Assembly (NCBI GenBank): GCA_019359435.1
Contig: JAHHHI010000098.1
Span: forward strand, 1 to 52,533
Direction of reading: 5' to 3'
Origin: Kaiparowitsia implicata GSE-PSE-MK54-09C
GTDB taxonomy: Bacteria; Cyanobacteriota; Cyanobacteriia; Elainellales; Elainellaceae
DNA: 52,533 nucleotides
Below are positions 1 through 9,420 of this stretch, in pieces. Numbering within the stretch: position 1 is the stretch's first letter; every line of letters starts with the position of its first letter. The position numbers and the translations under genes were made by a program. The notes under the pieces are model-generated. The model had not been told where the DNA came from, did not search any database, and saw only the letters and a program-made list of their open reading frames with translations.

Positions 1-110
1 TCCTCGTCAATCTGGTCTCAGGCCTGATCGCCTACGCTTACCACCCCGATAAGCCCTCGTTAGGTATTCCGAATGATGAGCTTCAAGCCCTGCCACAAGC
101 CGCTTTTTAA
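1..110 (+). CDS. C-terminus of a transposase (partial, runs off the left edge)
   Basis: An open frame enters from the left edge (codons in phase with base 3) and ends at TAA 108-110, giving about 35 residues with the core VNLVSGLIAYAYHPDKPSL. The hydrophobic stretch followed by a KPSL-type ending resembles, from memory, the C-termini of IS982-like DDE transposases; I could not check this. Support for a mobile element comes from context: an inverted-repeat end starts 2 bases after the stop, and the same end in reverse orientation closes the window. The rest of the gene is outside the window, so intactness cannot be judged. It converges on the dnaJ gene that ends at 223. Confidence 0.5.
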   Translation, partial: LVNLVSGLIAYAYHPDKPSLGIPNDELQALPQAAF

Positions 111-111
111 C

Positions 112-126
112 TGTCGAACTCACGTT
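112..126. mobile_element. Right terminal inverted repeat of the left-edge IS
   Basis: TGTCGAACTCACGTT lies directly after the transposase stop. Its reverse complement, AACGTGAGTTCGACA, is exactly the last 15 bases of the window (52519-52533). It also resembles the ends of the short MITE copies described below (AACNTNAGTTCG). I read it as the outer end of the insertion sequence whose transposase C-terminus lies at 1-110. Confidence 0.6.
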
Positions 127-222
127 CGCAAAAACAAATCGTCCAACCGTTTCAGGACAGCTCACCACGTGACCCGTCTCGGCCTGCTTAGCCCAATCGG
201 CTGGGACGCCAGCATCCCCGTG

Positions 223-1167
223 TTACCCCAGCAGATCAACCCGAGGATTAAACGTCTCTACCTGGCGCAGCTTCTCGTAAAGTTCACGCTCTGGTGGGGT
301 AATTTCCTTCGGCACTAGCACCAGCACTTCTACAATCTGGTCGCCCCGTTTGCCGTCGAGCGTATAGCCTTTGTTCGCCATCCGCAGCTTTTGCCCCGTG
401 CGCACTCCAGCAGGCACCATCATCTTCACCATGCCGTCTAGAGTCGGCACTTCAATCGCGCCACCCAGTACCGCTTCTACGGGTGTAACCGGAATCTGAC
501 AGTACACATCTGCCGCGTCTACCCGAAACAACGGATGGGGTGCAATCTCAATTTTGAGAAACAGGTCGCCGCCGTTGACGCCCTGCCCTTTCAACCGAAT
601 TCGCTGCCCCGTTTGCAGCCCTGGCGGCATGTTAACTTCGAGCGATCGCCCATCTTCTAAGCGAATGCGCTCCCGTCCGCCGTTGTAGGCCTTCTCTAGC
701 GGCACGGTGAGCCGAGCTTCGGCATTTTTTGGGGCGGGGCGGGGCACCGTATAGGCTGTCTTGGTTGTGCCCGGGCGAAACGGATCGCGGCTGACCGGAT
801 CATCAGCAACTTCGTCTCGCCGATTTAGCAGCTGATCAACAAAGGTATTAAAATCGCGGAACTGGCTGAAATCAACCTCTTCTGGCGGTTTTCGCGTGCC
901 AGCCCAGGGTCGCGTGCGGGTCGCTGCACCAAAACCGCTCTGTTTCCAAAACCGACTGTATTGGTCGTACTGAGCTCGCCTGCTTGCATCAGACAGCACT
1001 TCGTAGGCTTCGCCAATATCTTTAAACTTCTCCTCAGCGGTATTGTTTCCCGGGTTCATATCGGGATGATACTGCCGCGCTAACCGCCGATAGGCTCGCT
1101 TCAGCTCCTCTGGAGTTGCTTCTTTGGCAACACCCAATATCTGGTAATAGTTCCGAAAGTTTTGCAT
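223..1167 (-). CDS. dnaJ: DnaJ-type co-chaperone without zinc finger (DnaJ3/CbpA-like)
   Basis: This 314-residue Hsp40 stimulates the ATPase of an Hsp70 partner. The N-terminal J domain (about residues 5-70) has the HPD tripeptide in YHPDMNPG. A linker follows, then two beta-sandwich substrate-binding domains ([13 protein letters not shown] onward). The four CxxCxGxG zinc repeats of classical DnaJ are absent, so it is a type II (CbpA-like) protein. I chose the ATG at 1165-1167 because it places the J domain (NYYQILGV) at the N-terminus; an upstream in-frame ATG at 1218 would add 17 residues with no family match. It lies 235 bp downstream of the long dnaK on the same strand. In Synechocystis dnaK3 and a dnaJ are also neighbours, so this is probably the dedicated partner of that DnaK. 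Confidence 0.9.
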   Translation of the reverse strand: MQNFRNYYQILGVAKEATPEELKRAYRRLARQYHPDMNPGNNTAEEKFKDIGEAYEVLSDASRRAQYDQYSRFWKQSGFGAATRTRPWAGTRKPPEEVDFSQFRDFNTFVDQLLNRRDEVADDPVSRDPFRPGTTKTAYTVPRPAPKNAEARLTVPLEKAYNGGRERIRLEDGRSLEVNMPPGLQTGQRIRLKGQGVNGGDLFLKIEIAPHPLFRVDAADVYCQIPVTPVEAVLGGAIEVPTLDGMVKMMVPAGVRTGQKLRMANKGYTLDGKRGDQIVEVLVLVPKEITPPERELYEKLRQVETFNPRVDLLG

Positions 1168-1402
1168 TCCGCCGACAACGGTAAGAGGAAACGAGACATG
1201 GGCGACCGATCGCCCCACTTAGATTCTATGAATCTTCAACGCTATGAATCTTCTGTAAATTTTTAGCCTCCAAACCTCAGTCAATTTAGAGCCTGAAGCA
1301 AGGAGCCTGATTTACGAGGTTCCAGAGTACATCCCTAGCGCGGCATGGGGCAAGGGATGACTAGGGGCGATCGCCCTAAAAACATGCCGCTGCTTAAGCA
1401 CC

Positions 1403-4003
1403 CTACAGCCAATCATCGTCGTCGTCATCCCACTCGCCTCGGACTCTGCCATAGCGGTTTGGATCGTCAGCCGTTGATCGGCGGCGTGAGTCAGAGCGAG
1501 GCGGGGTGCGATAGGGATCGTTAGCTGAGCGGGGTGGGACGTCATCACGCAGGGGATCAATGCCTCGATCGGGGCGATCGCGACTTCCCCGGCTATCGGC
1601 TGGGTCATCCCAACTATCGCGGCGGCGTGGGGGTGGCGCAGTATCCCAACTATCAGGCTGGGGCGATCGCCCTGGAGCAGGGGACGAAGGCCTCATATCT
1701 CGCCGATCATACTCATCCCGGGGCGGAATGTCACGAGGCGGAATATCACGAGGCGGAGCATTGCGAGGCGCCGCGTCGCGAGGAGGGATATCTCGCCGAG
1801 CAGGCGCATCCCACGAATCTGCTGGCTCATTCCAGCTCTCTTGACGGGCGGCGGGGCGGCGGTTGTCATAAGGATCTGCGGTATAGCTATCGCGTCCATA
1901 GCTATCTTGCCGATAGCCGTCCCGCCCATACCTATCGCGCTCATAGCCATCGCCCTGTCCGTAGCTGTCGCGTCCGTAGCTATCACGACGAGGCGGCTGA
2001 TCCCAGCTATCGCGTGCCGCAGGTCGATCCCAACTATCGCGACGGGCCTGGCCGCTATTCCACGGATCTCGATCATCCCACCGATCGCGCGGGTTTTCAT
2101 AGGCGAGGAAGTCATCATCCTCGTCTCCAAACAGCGTCCGCTTGATGGAACCAAAGAACCCTTCTTCCTCCTCTTCTTCGCGGTTAATTTCGTAGACTTC
2201 TCGCTGCAACTCGTAGAGAGCATCCCGAAGGTCTGACTCGGCCACATCAATCCCGCGCTCATCATCCTTCTTCAGCGCATCGCGTAATTCTTGAATCAGG
2301 TTTTCGATGCGGCGACGATAGCCGCTGGCAAACTGCATCCCAAAATCAAGCGCTACTTCTCGCAGTTGGCGCTCTGCCTGATATGTCATGGCCTCCGCTC
2401 GGGTTCGCTTTTCCACCTTTTCGCGACGTTCGCGATCGGCTTGGGCATTGCGATCCGCATCCAAAATCATCCGCTGAATTTCGCCCTCGCTCAGGGTAGA
2501 AGCACCCTGAATGGTAATGCCCTGCTCTCGGCCCGTCGTGCGATCTACCGCTGTAACCTGCAGAATGCCATTGGCGTCAATGTCGAAGGAGACCTGCACC
2601 TGAGGCACACCGCGCGGAGCAGGGGGAATCCCCATCAGCTTGAACCGGCCCAGCGACTTGTTGTCTGAGGCCATCTCGCGCTCGCCCTGCACGACATGCA
2701 CTTCCACCATGGTCTGGTTGTTTTCAGAGGTTGAAAAGACGTCTGAGCGCCGCACGGGAATTGTCGTATTACGAGGAATCAGCTTCTTCATCACGCCGCC
2801 AATGGTCTCTAACCCCACGGAGAGCGGCGTCACGTCTAGCAGCAAGATGTCCCGCATTCCCACTTCTTGGGTTAGAATCCCTGCCTGGATAGCGGCCCCA
2901 ATAGCCACAGCTTCGTCAGGGTTAACGTTTTCACTGGGTTCTCGATCGATAAAGGCGCGAACCAGTTGCTTCACCATGGGCATGCGTGAGCCGCCACCCA
3001 CTAGCACCACTTCGTCAATTTCGTCCGGCATAAACCCGGTGTCTCGCAGCGCTTGCCGCACAGGGCCACGCAGTCGGCTCAGCAGATCGGTACACATGCC
3101 TTCAAACTGCGATCGCGTCAGCCGTGTTTCTAAATGCTTGGGGCCATCCGCCGTTGCGGTAATGAAGGGGAGGTTGATGTCGGTGACGCTTACCCCCGAT
3201 AGTTCAATTTTGGCCTTTTCTGCTGCTTCTGTTAACCGCTGCAACGATTGGCGATTTCGGCGTAGGTCAATGCCTTCTGCTTCTAGAAATTGCTCTGCTA
3301 GCCAGTCTACGATTTTTTTATCAAAATCATTGCCGCCTAGCTGAGTGTCGCCAGCGGTGGCTTTGACTTCAAAGACGCCATCGCCCACTTCCAAAATGGA
3401 GACGTCGAAGGTGCCACCCCCTAGGTCAAAGACAAGAATGATTTGGTTGTCACGTCGATCTAGTCCATAGGCCAGAGAGGCAGCTGTGGGTTCGTTAATG
3501 ATGCGCAGCACGTCTAGCCCAGCAATGCGCCCCGCATCTCGCGTCGCTTGCCGCTGGGAATCGTTGAAGTAGGCTGGAACTGTAATCACGGCTCCGGTGA
3601 CCGTCTGCCCTAGATAGCGGCTGGCTTCATCTGCTAGCTTTCGTAGCACCATGGCCGCTACTTCTTCAGGGGCAAACTCTTTTTCCAGTCGGGGACACTT
3701 AATTCGAACGCCGCCATCGTCATCTTTGCGAATCGTGTAGGGCACTCGCTTTGACTCTGCGCTGAGTTCGCTAAAGCGACGGCCAATGTATCGCTTGACG
3801 CCGAAAAAGGTATTTTGGGGGTTCAGCACCGACTGCCGCCGTGCCATTTGCCCCACTAGCATTTCTTCTTCTTTGCTAAAGGCGACAACCGACGGTGTGG
3901 TTCGCATTCCTTCTGCATTGGCAATCACGACGGGTTTGCCACCTTCCATTACGGCAACCACTGAGTTGGTCGTGCCCAAGTCAATGCCTACAACCTTGCC
4001 CAT
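1403..4003 (-). CDS. dnaK3: Hsp70 chaperone, DnaK3 type with long disordered tail
   Basis: This 866-residue Hsp70 is about 230 residues longer than typical DnaK. The nucleotide-binding domain starts with GIDLGTTNS (6-14) and contains [10 protein letters not shown] and the VGGGSRMP motif. The substrate-binding domain covers roughly 390-505. After the lid, residues 608-630 hold an acidic run and [17 protein letters not shown]. From about 637 to the end the protein is low-complexity, rich in Arg, Asp, Tyr, Trp and Pro, with repeats such as [10 protein letters not shown] and RDIPP, and it ends in an acidic patch plus Trp-Leu. Long C-terminal extensions characterise cyanobacterial DnaK3, which is reported to associate with thylakoid membranes. 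A TATAAA box (4026-4031, minus strand) and AGGAG precede the ATG. It lies upstream of dnaJ on the same strand. Confidence 0.93.
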   Translation of the reverse strand: MGKVVGIDLGTTNSVVAVMEGGKPVVIANAEGMRTTPSVVAFSKEEEMLVGQMARRQSVLNPQNTFFGVKRYIGRRFSELSAESKRVPYTIRKDDDGGVRIKCPRLEKEFAPEEVAAMVLRKLADEASRYLGQTVTGAVITVPAYFNDSQRQATRDAGRIAGLDVLRIINEPTAASLAYGLDRRDNQIILVFDLGGGTFDVSILEVGDGVFEVKATAGDTQLGGNDFDKKIVDWLAEQFLEAEGIDLRRNRQSLQRLTEAAEKAKIELSGVSVTDINLPFITATADGPKHLETRLTRSQFEGMCTDLLSRLRGPVRQALRDTGFMPDEIDEVVLVGGGSRMPMVKQLVRAFIDREPSENVNPDEAVAIGAAIQAGILTQEVGMRDILLLDVTPLSVGLETIGGVMKKLIPRNTTIPVRRSDVFSTSENNQTMVEVHVVQGEREMASDNKSLGRFKLMGIPPAPRGVPQVQVSFDIDANGILQVTAVDRTTGREQGITIQGASTLSEGEIQRMILDADRNAQADRERREKVEKRTRAEAMTYQAERQLREVALDFGMQFASGYRRRIENLIQELRDALKKDDERGIDVAESDLRDALYELQREVYEINREEEEEEGFFGSIKRTLFGDEDDDFLAYENPRDRWDDRDPWNSGQARRDSWDRPAARDSWDQPPRRDSYGRDSYGQGDGYERDRYGRDGYRQDSYGRDSYTADPYDNRRPAARQESWNEPADSWDAPARRDIPPRDAAPRNAPPRDIPPRDIPPRDEYDRRDMRPSSPAPGRSPQPDSWDTAPPPRRRDSWDDPADSRGSRDRPDRGIDPLRDDVPPRSANDPYRTPPRSDSRRRSTADDPNRYGRVRGEWDDDDDDWL

Positions 4004-4192
4004 GCGTTGCGAAACTCCTCGCGCTTTTATACCAAATGTTGCGAACTGCCAATCTATTCTATCTCGTTGCGTCTGGCTAAACGGACGATATCGTAGCGTT
4101 GGCCTTGAGTCTGTTCAAGCTTTACCCAATCTGCCTTGTGCGGCCTGGTATTGTCCAAATCATTACAAACCCTCATTTTCTGGCAAGTTGAG

Positions 4193-4224
4193 ATTCCCCC
4201 CCTTGCCGAACTCCGGGGGGGAAT
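4193..4224. repeat. Perfect C7/G7 hairpin in the dnaK3-RNA intergenic region
   Basis: ATTCCCCCCC (4193-4202) pairs perfectly with GGGGGGGAAT (4215-4224) across a 12-base loop. It lies between the divergent dnaK3 promoter region and the RNA promoter at 4255. There is no T-run, so it is not an obvious terminator; it could be a decayed mobile palindrome. Confidence 0.5.
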
Positions 4225-4254
4225 GGCTACAATGAAGCAAGTTCTACTGCGGCG

Positions 4255-4282
4255 TTGGTGACTGCCAATAATGTTTTATGAT
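4255..4282 (+). promoter_or_regulatory. Sigma-70-type promoter of the structured RNA
   Basis: TTGGTG (4255-4260) and TATGAT (4277-4282) are 16 bp apart, close to the consensus -35 and -10 boxes. Transcription would start near 4289, about 180 nt before the terminator at 4438-4466. Confidence 0.55.
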
Positions 4283-4288
4283 CTATGC

Positions 4289-4466
4289 CTTTTGAACACG
4301 GGAGCCAAGCTGTTCCGGTGGCAGTAAACCAGGTTCGACCTGGAAACTTTAAACCGGGGCCAGGATTCCCACCTGGATTTGTCCAGGTCAAAAACTGAGG
4401 TAAGACGGCGCTGTGGGGAACCCCTAATTTTTTGAAGATCCTCTGCTCTCAAAGCGGAGGATTTTT
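4289..4466 (+). ncRNA. Structured non-coding RNA, 6S RNA (ssaA) candidate
   Basis: A roughly 180-nt transcript is predicted between a good promoter and a strong terminator, with no open frame. It can fold as a rod. GCTGTT near 4309 pairs with GACGGC near 4404, CAGT near 4323 pairs with ACTG near 4394, and between them CCAGG-TTCGA-CCTGG and ACCTGG-ATTTGT-CCAGGT form hairpins. Length and rod-with-bulge shape fit 6S RNA, which binds RNA polymerase and is present in cyanobacteria. It does not show the diagnostic sequences of SRP RNA, tmRNA or the common riboswitches. The RNA call rests on promoter, terminator and fold; the 6S identity is an inference. Trx reductase begins about 300 bp downstream, so a leader role is less likely. 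Confidence 0.5.
4438..4466 (+). terminator. Rho-independent terminator of the structured RNA
   Basis: ATCCTCTGCT and AGCGGAGGAT form a 10-bp stem (one G-U pair) with a short loop, followed immediately by TTTTT. Confidence 0.8.
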
Positions 4467-4769
4467 CATAAGGGGGCGATCGCTCTCTAAACGTTGCGAT
4501 TCACCTTCCAGAGCAGTTAGCAGAATTAGCCAGCGTTTTGAATGGTGCTAGATAACAGCGTTGTGACGGCACTATAGAAGGACATTAAGAGAAGGGCATT
4601 AAGCAGCGCTGAGCCCGCTTCGAGCGCAGCCTATTCAGACCTTAGGGACTTGTACTAGGACTGCGAATCCGATACGGAATCAACCGGAGCGATCGCCCCC
4701 TCTTTACTTTTTTAGAAAAGTTACGTTATGCTAAGTTAAGCGTAGTCGTTATGAGTTTATATAGAAGCC

Positions 4770-6152
4770 ATGGCAACCCCAACGGTTGAGAATGTAGTCA
4801 TTATCGGATCTGGTCCTGCTGGATACACTGCTGCAATTTATGCAGCGCGTGCAAACCTAAAGCCTTTCATGTTTGAAGGGTTTCAAGCGGGTGGTTTACC
4901 CGGTGGGCAGCTGATGACCACAACCGAAGTAGAGAACTTTCCTGGCTTTCCCGATGGTATCACTGGGCCTGAGCTAATGAGCAACATGAAGGCTCAGGCA
5001 GTGCGTTGGGGAGCAGAATTGGTGACTGAAGACGTGACGTTCGCTGATTTTAGCCAGCGCCCCTTCGTCATTCGCTCAGAAGAGCGAGAAGTTCACGCTC
5101 ATAGTGTAATTATTGCAACCGGAGCTACAGCAAAGCGCTTGGGTCTACCTAGCGAGCATGACTATTGGAGCAAGGGGATCTCAGCCTGCGCAATTTGTGA
5201 TGGAGCTACGCCGATTTTCCGCAATTCAGACTTGGCAGTGGTCGGGGGTGGAGATTCTGCTGCGGAGGAGGCTGTATATCTGACCAAATATGGGTCACAT
5301 GTGCATTTATTAGTGCGAGGCGACAAGATGCGCGCTAGTAAAGCCATGCAGGATAGAGTGCTACGAAACCCCAAAGTCACCGTGCATTGGAACACATCTC
5401 CTAAGGATGTGTATGGCGAAAACGGACTGCTGTCAGGCCTTAAGCTGCACAACAATAAGACAGGGGAACTGTCTGATTTGCCAGTCAAGGGATTGTTCTA
5501 CGCCATCGGGCACAAACCCAACACCGGTCTATTCCGCGATCAGATTGACTTGGATGACGTGGGCTATATCGTTACCCACAATGATGTAGAAACAAGTGTA
5601 GTAGGCGTCTACGCGGCAGGTGATGTACAGGATCATGAATACCGTCAGGCGATTTCGGCAGCGGGCACGGGCTGCATGGCGGCTCTGCTAGCAGAGCGTT
5701 ATCTCTCTGCTAATGACCTGCTGCAAGAGTTCCACCAAACCGAAGCCTCTGAAAAGAGCGATAAGGATAGTGGACACAAGTCAGAGTATCAAGAGACTGC
5801 AGAGTTTGATATTTCGCGGACGCGCCATTTGGGCGGCTATGCGTTGAGAAAGATTTACCATGAGAGCGATCGCCTCATCATGGTGAAATACGCCTCGCCG
5901 ACCTGCGGCCCTTGCCACACCCTCAAACCCATGCTCGAAAAAGTGGTGAACGAGTTTGAAGGCAAGATCCACTACATTGAAATAGACATTGAGCAAGATC
6001 CTGACATTGCAGAATCTGCTAGTATCACAGGCACCCCAACGGTTCAGTTCTTTAAGGACAAAGCCATGGTGGGTCAGATGATTGGAGTAAAGCAAAAGAG
6101 CGAATATCGGAAGATGATTGAAGAGCATGCAGGCATGGCAGTTGCACAATAA
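4770..6152 (+). CDS. trxB: NADPH-thioredoxin reductase C (TrxR-thioredoxin fusion)
   Basis: This 460-residue NTRC carries a thioredoxin reductase and its own thioredoxin in one chain. In plants and cyanobacteria NTRC passes electrons from NADPH to 2-Cys peroxiredoxins. The reductase part has the FAD motif GSGPAG (13-18), the redox pair CAIC (140-143) and the NADPH-binding [13 protein letters not shown] linker of about 40 residues leads to a thioredoxin domain with the CGPC site (379-382) and the cis-Pro region TGTPTV. The order and length match the family. ATG 4770 is the natural start because the FAD fold begins at residue 7. It is monocistronic, with a terminator at 6268-6311. Confidence 0.96.
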   Translation: MATPTVENVVIIGSGPAGYTAAIYAARANLKPFMFEGFQAGGLPGGQLMTTTEVENFPGFPDGITGPELMSNMKAQAVRWGAELVTEDVTFADFSQRPFVIRSEEREVHAHSVIIATGATAKRLGLPSEHDYWSKGISACAICDGATPIFRNSDLAVVGGGDSAAEEAVYLTKYGSHVHLLVRGDKMRASKAMQDRVLRNPKVTVHWNTSPKDVYGENGLLSGLKLHNNKTGELSDLPVKGLFYAIGHKPNTGLFRDQIDLDDVGYIVTHNDVETSVVGVYAAGDVQDHEYRQAISAAGTGCMAALLAERYLSANDLLQEFHQTEASEKSDKDSGHKSEYQETAEFDISRTRHLGGYALRKIYHESDRLIMVKYASPTCGPCHTLKPMLEKVVNEFEGKIHYIEIDIEQDPDIAESASITGTPTVQFFKDKAMVGQMIGVKQKSEYRKMIEEHAGMAVAQ

Positions 6153-6267
6153 TGGGCAATGCTGGAGCACTATAAACGGTGTTCTGCTCGGCTTGGCTCT
6201 TTCTTACATCAATACCGCGATTTCAGGCAATTGAAAATTGCCACTATTAAGTCACTCACAAGTCACT

Positions 6268-6311
6268 ACAGTTTGGGGTGGGATCTAGTAAAGCCCACCC
6301 CAAACTGTTTT
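6268..6311 (+). terminator. Rho-independent terminator after the NTRC gene
   Basis: ACAGTTTGGGGTGGG (6268-6282) pairs with CCCACCCCAAACTGT (6294-6308) across an 11-base loop, followed by TTTTA. The histidine kinase gene on the other strand ends at 6434, so the hairpin could serve both directions. Confidence 0.8.
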
Positions 6312-6433
6312 ATGTCTAACCATTGCAACGGTAGCATCCTCATAAAGCCTATCCAGAGTAGGCTGATCTTGCGCCAGTTACTCAAAACTGACCCGTGTTT
6401 AAGTTTGACGCCCGAGTTAGTCTTAATTCTTTG

Positions 6434-8464
6434 CTATGCATCGTTAGCGCCTACAACAAGCTGAGTTACATCCTTTGACGGGTCGTCGATTTGACTAATC
6501 ACGGCTTGTAGTCGTTCGGCTCCCTCTACAATTGGCAGTGCCATTTCTACCGTGGTGCCCAGATCTAGCCCTTCGCTAAAGAGTTGAATATCGCCGTCCA
6601 TACGGTTGATCAGATTACGAGAAATGGCCAATCCTAGCCCTGTGCCCTCTTTCTTGCGCGTGGTAGAGCCATCTGCCATCGCAAAGGGCCGAAATAGGCT
6701 GCCCTGCTGATCAGGAGCAATGCCAATCCCTGTATCTTTGACCGACACCACAACCCAAGGCAACGCGTGCAGCGGTTCTTCCATATCACTGACAGGGGCT
6801 GTGCCATTTTGCGATCCATTCGCTCCATTCAGCATCGGCGCATGGCGATATTCGAGTCGCAGGTGGATGTAGATGCCGCCTTCATCGGTAAATTTCACGG
6901 CATTGGATACGACGTTGAGCATCACTTGGCGCAGCTTAGAGGCGTCGACTTTTACCATGACTGGCACTGACATTTCTGGTGCAATCAGCACTAAGTTTTT
7001 GCGCTGAATTTCGACTGCTTGCAACCCAATGACCTCTCGAATGGTTTGGCACAAGTCGTGTTTTTCAATAAACAGCCGCATCTTATCTTCTTCAATGCTG
7101 CGAATGTCGAGGAGCAGGTTGATGATGTCGAGCAAATGCTTTGCGGCTTTGTTGGCTTGGTAGAGCAGGTCTAGCTCTTCTTCTCGGCTGTCGCAATAGC
7201 CATCTTGCACCAGTTGAATGCAGCCAATAATTGCATTGAGGGGAGTGCGCAGTTCGTGAGAGGTGGTGGTTAAAAAGTCACTTTTTAGCTTGTTGGCGGC
7301 TTCGGCCTCTTGCCAAGCACTTTCAAGTTCGTCTGCTCTCTGTTCTAAACTGAGCACCATGCCATGCAGCACGTTTGACAGTTGGTTGATTTCGCGAACG
7401 CGGAAATCTTTGGGTGTGTGGGCTTCGTGGTTGAAGACACTTTGCTGTAAATCACGGGCATATACACCCAGCTTCTCAATGGGCCGTGCTAGGTCGCGGG
7501 CGGTGTAGAGCATCGCCAGCACGTGTGCTGCAATCAACCCGCCTGTGGTGATGAGCAGTGTAAAGGTAATGTCTTGCAGCCCCTGGAGTGCCATGTCTAG
7601 ATCGGTGACGGCGAGCACAGTCCAGGTTTGCTGCTCATCGGGGAAGGTGGTGATGGTTGAGGGGCTAAACCCAGCTAGCCATTCAGTGCGATCGCCCGTA
7701 AAGTCAAAAAGATGCCGCACATCCCGTACGCCTCGCTCGGTGTTTCGCAGAATATCGTCAAAGCGATCGCTGTCTCCTTCTAGGGCGATGCTGCGCCCTA
7801 CCCGGTCGGGTATGGGATGCGCGAGAAATGTCCCATTCTGGTCAATCACCACGGTGAACCCAGTAAGCGACCACGGATCAGACACTTCCATCTGCTGCAC
7901 TAGCGCCTGAAGGCTGAGGCTATAGCGCAGGCGACCCTCTAGGTCATAGACCGGGGTGCTAATCACCAAGTCGAGATGGCTGTAGTTTTTGATGAGCGGG
8001 AGGCGCCGCGTTGGCTCTGGGTTGACCACGAAGCGATTGAATAAGTCGCGCTTAATGGGTGACAGCTGATCAGGCCAGGGAAATTCTTCACTAGAAGTAA
8101 TGGGCTGAGTGCCGCAGGTGCTAGCGATCACCTGGTTGGAGCTAGGCTCTGACAATTGGAGGCATTTGGCTCCTGACAATCGCTCTTGCAGTTGAGTTAA
8201 AAAGGCTTGGGAAGATTCGAGTTCTGCGACCTGAAGGGCCTGAGTTTGAGCGGCGATCGCCAAATCAGTTTGCAGCGAGTTTACGGAATCTTCAATTAGG
8301 CTCGCTTTGCGGACTGCACTCTCAGTTAAATTTTGCCGTGCGGTTTCCAGCAGACTGGAGCGAGCCTTGCGAAATGTGACCGCAACCCCCAGCAGCAAAA
8401 TTGGAATGCTAAACACCAGAATTCGCGTTAGCAGGAGACGACGAAAGGAAGTCTGGCCTGACAT
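6434..8464 (-). CDS. Membrane-bound sensor histidine kinase (dCache-HAMP-HisKA)
   Basis: This is a 676-residue two-component sensor kinase. A first membrane helix (about residues 10-30) is followed by a periplasmic region (about 40-290) with the layout of a double Cache sensor. A second helix lies near 300-320, and a HAMP linker near 320-372. The H-box SHELRTPLNAIIG places the phosphorylated His at 403. The ATPase domain has the N-box NVVSNAVKF, the G1 motif VKDTGIGIAP and the G2 motif GTGLGLAIS. No response regulator is adjacent, so it is an orphan kinase whose ligand and partner cannot be read from the context. ATG at 8462-8464 gives a short cytoplasmic N-terminus before helix one. Confidence 0.93.
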   Translation of the reverse strand: MSGQTSFRRLLLTRILVFSIPILLLGVAVTFRKARSSLLETARQNLTESAVRKASLIEDSVNSLQTDLAIAAQTQALQVAELESSQAFLTQLQERLSGAKCLQLSEPSSNQVIASTCGTQPITSSEEFPWPDQLSPIKRDLFNRFVVNPEPTRRLPLIKNYSHLDLVISTPVYDLEGRLRYSLSLQALVQQMEVSDPWSLTGFTVVIDQNGTFLAHPIPDRVGRSIALEGDSDRFDDILRNTERGVRDVRHLFDFTGDRTEWLAGFSPSTITTFPDEQQTWTVLAVTDLDMALQGLQDITFTLLITTGGLIAAHVLAMLYTARDLARPIEKLGVYARDLQQSVFNHEAHTPKDFRVREINQLSNVLHGMVLSLEQRADELESAWQEAEAANKLKSDFLTTTSHELRTPLNAIIGCIQLVQDGYCDSREEELDLLYQANKAAKHLLDIINLLLDIRSIEEDKMRLFIEKHDLCQTIREVIGLQAVEIQRKNLVLIAPEMSVPVMVKVDASKLRQVMLNVVSNAVKFTDEGGIYIHLRLEYRHAPMLNGANGSQNGTAPVSDMEEPLHALPWVVVSVKDTGIGIAPDQQGSLFRPFAMADGSTTRKKEGTGLGLAISRNLINRMDGDIQLFSEGLDLGTTVEMALPIVEGAERLQAVISQIDDPSKDVTQLVVGANDA

Positions 8465-8658
8465 AGGACACGTGTGTGCGGATGCGCGAGTCAGTTCTTA
8501 GGATACAAGTCTTGGAAGCGATGCTGACTCGAAGTCCATCATGGCTCACCTTACTCTATTTTTGCATCCGTGCAGCAAACAAACTGTATAAAGTCGATGA
8601 AGCAGGATGTGTGATGGCCTTGTGCTAGTGTTCTGATGCCCGTGATAGACCTTTCCTT

Positions 8659-9339
8659 ATGGCTTCCCCGTTTCCCCATGTCACGGTGGTGTTGGCGATG
8701 AGTGCCGACGGCAAAATTGCAGATGTGGCGCGATCGCCCGCACGGTTTGGGTCTGCCGCCGACAACGCCCATTTAGAAGCGCAGTTGGCGCTAGCCGATG
8801 GAGCCCTATTTGGAGCCAATACGCTGCGCGCCTATGGCACGACGCTGCCGCTCACCAACCCTGATCTGATTCGGCAGCGGCAGCAGCGACACCAGCCTGA
8901 CCAGCCGATCCACATTGTTTGTTCTACCACTGGGCAGCTTGATCGTCAGTGGCGGTTTTTTCGGCAGCCTGTGCCGCGGGGGCTGATCACAACAGCCACA
9001 GGTGCGACCGCCTGGGAGACGAACGGTCTATTTCACCACATTTGGCAAGATCCCGCCTTACCTCAGACCACCTGGCAGGAGACGCTGCCCGCGCTCTACG
9101 AGTTTGGCCTGCAACGACTGGTGGTAATGGGGGGCGGGGCGCTGGTGGCATCACTGATGGCGCATCAGCGCGTGCATGAGCTGTGGCTCACGGTTTGCCC
9201 GTTGGTGTTGGGAGGGCGCGAGGCCCCTACGCCGGTAGAAGGGGCGGGCTGGGCGGCGGCGATCGCCCCTCCGCTCCACCTCATCTCAGCAGAAACCGTT
9301 GACCAGGAGGTGTTTCTCCACTATCGGGTGCTGCCCTAG
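8659..9339 (+). CDS. RibD C-terminal domain reductase-like protein
   Basis: A 226-residue protein with the dihydrofolate-reductase-like fold of the RibD C-terminal domain. In riboflavin synthesis this domain reduces the ribosyl side chain of the pyrimidine intermediate with NADPH. Family marks are VVLAMSADGKIA near the N-terminus, the GANTLRAYG stretch, and the late VVMGGGALVASL and LTVCPLVLGG segments. The deaminase domain of full-length RibD is absent, so it is either a stand-alone reductase or a paralogue acting on another substrate. It is followed 81 bp later by the FemAB-like gene on the same strand, with which it may be cotranscribed. Confidence 0.85.
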   Translation: MASPFPHVTVVLAMSADGKIADVARSPARFGSAADNAHLEAQLALADGALFGANTLRAYGTTLPLTNPDLIRQRQQRHQPDQPIHIVCSTTGQLDRQWRFFRQPVPRGLITTATGATAWETNGLFHHIWQDPALPQTTWQETLPALYEFGLQRLVVMGGGALVASLMAHQRVHELWLTVCPLVLGGREAPTPVEGAGWAAAIAPPLHLISAETVDQEVFLHYRVLP

Positions 9340-9420
9340 CCCAGATCGGCTGCACAAAATCCAGAACAGCGCTAAATTCTGAACAGTGCCAATCCTTACT
9401 CCTGCCCCGTTTGCCTACGC

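Noticed and set aside
1560-2265. Several long open frames antisense to the dnaK3 tail
   Set aside because: The repeated RDSYG-type codons open frames on both strands. They have repetitive, low-complexity products and no start context, and the dnaK3 frame explains the region.
4340-4360. T-arm of a tRNA (GGTTCGACC)
   Set aside because: No acceptor, anticodon or D-arm pairing fits around it; the hairpin has the wrong loop for a T-arm.
4350-4400. Possible cobalamin or guanidine riboswitch
   Set aside because: GCCAGGA and AAGACGGCGC recall parts of these motifs, but the remaining conserved elements are absent and the element ends in its own terminator about 300 bp before the next gene.
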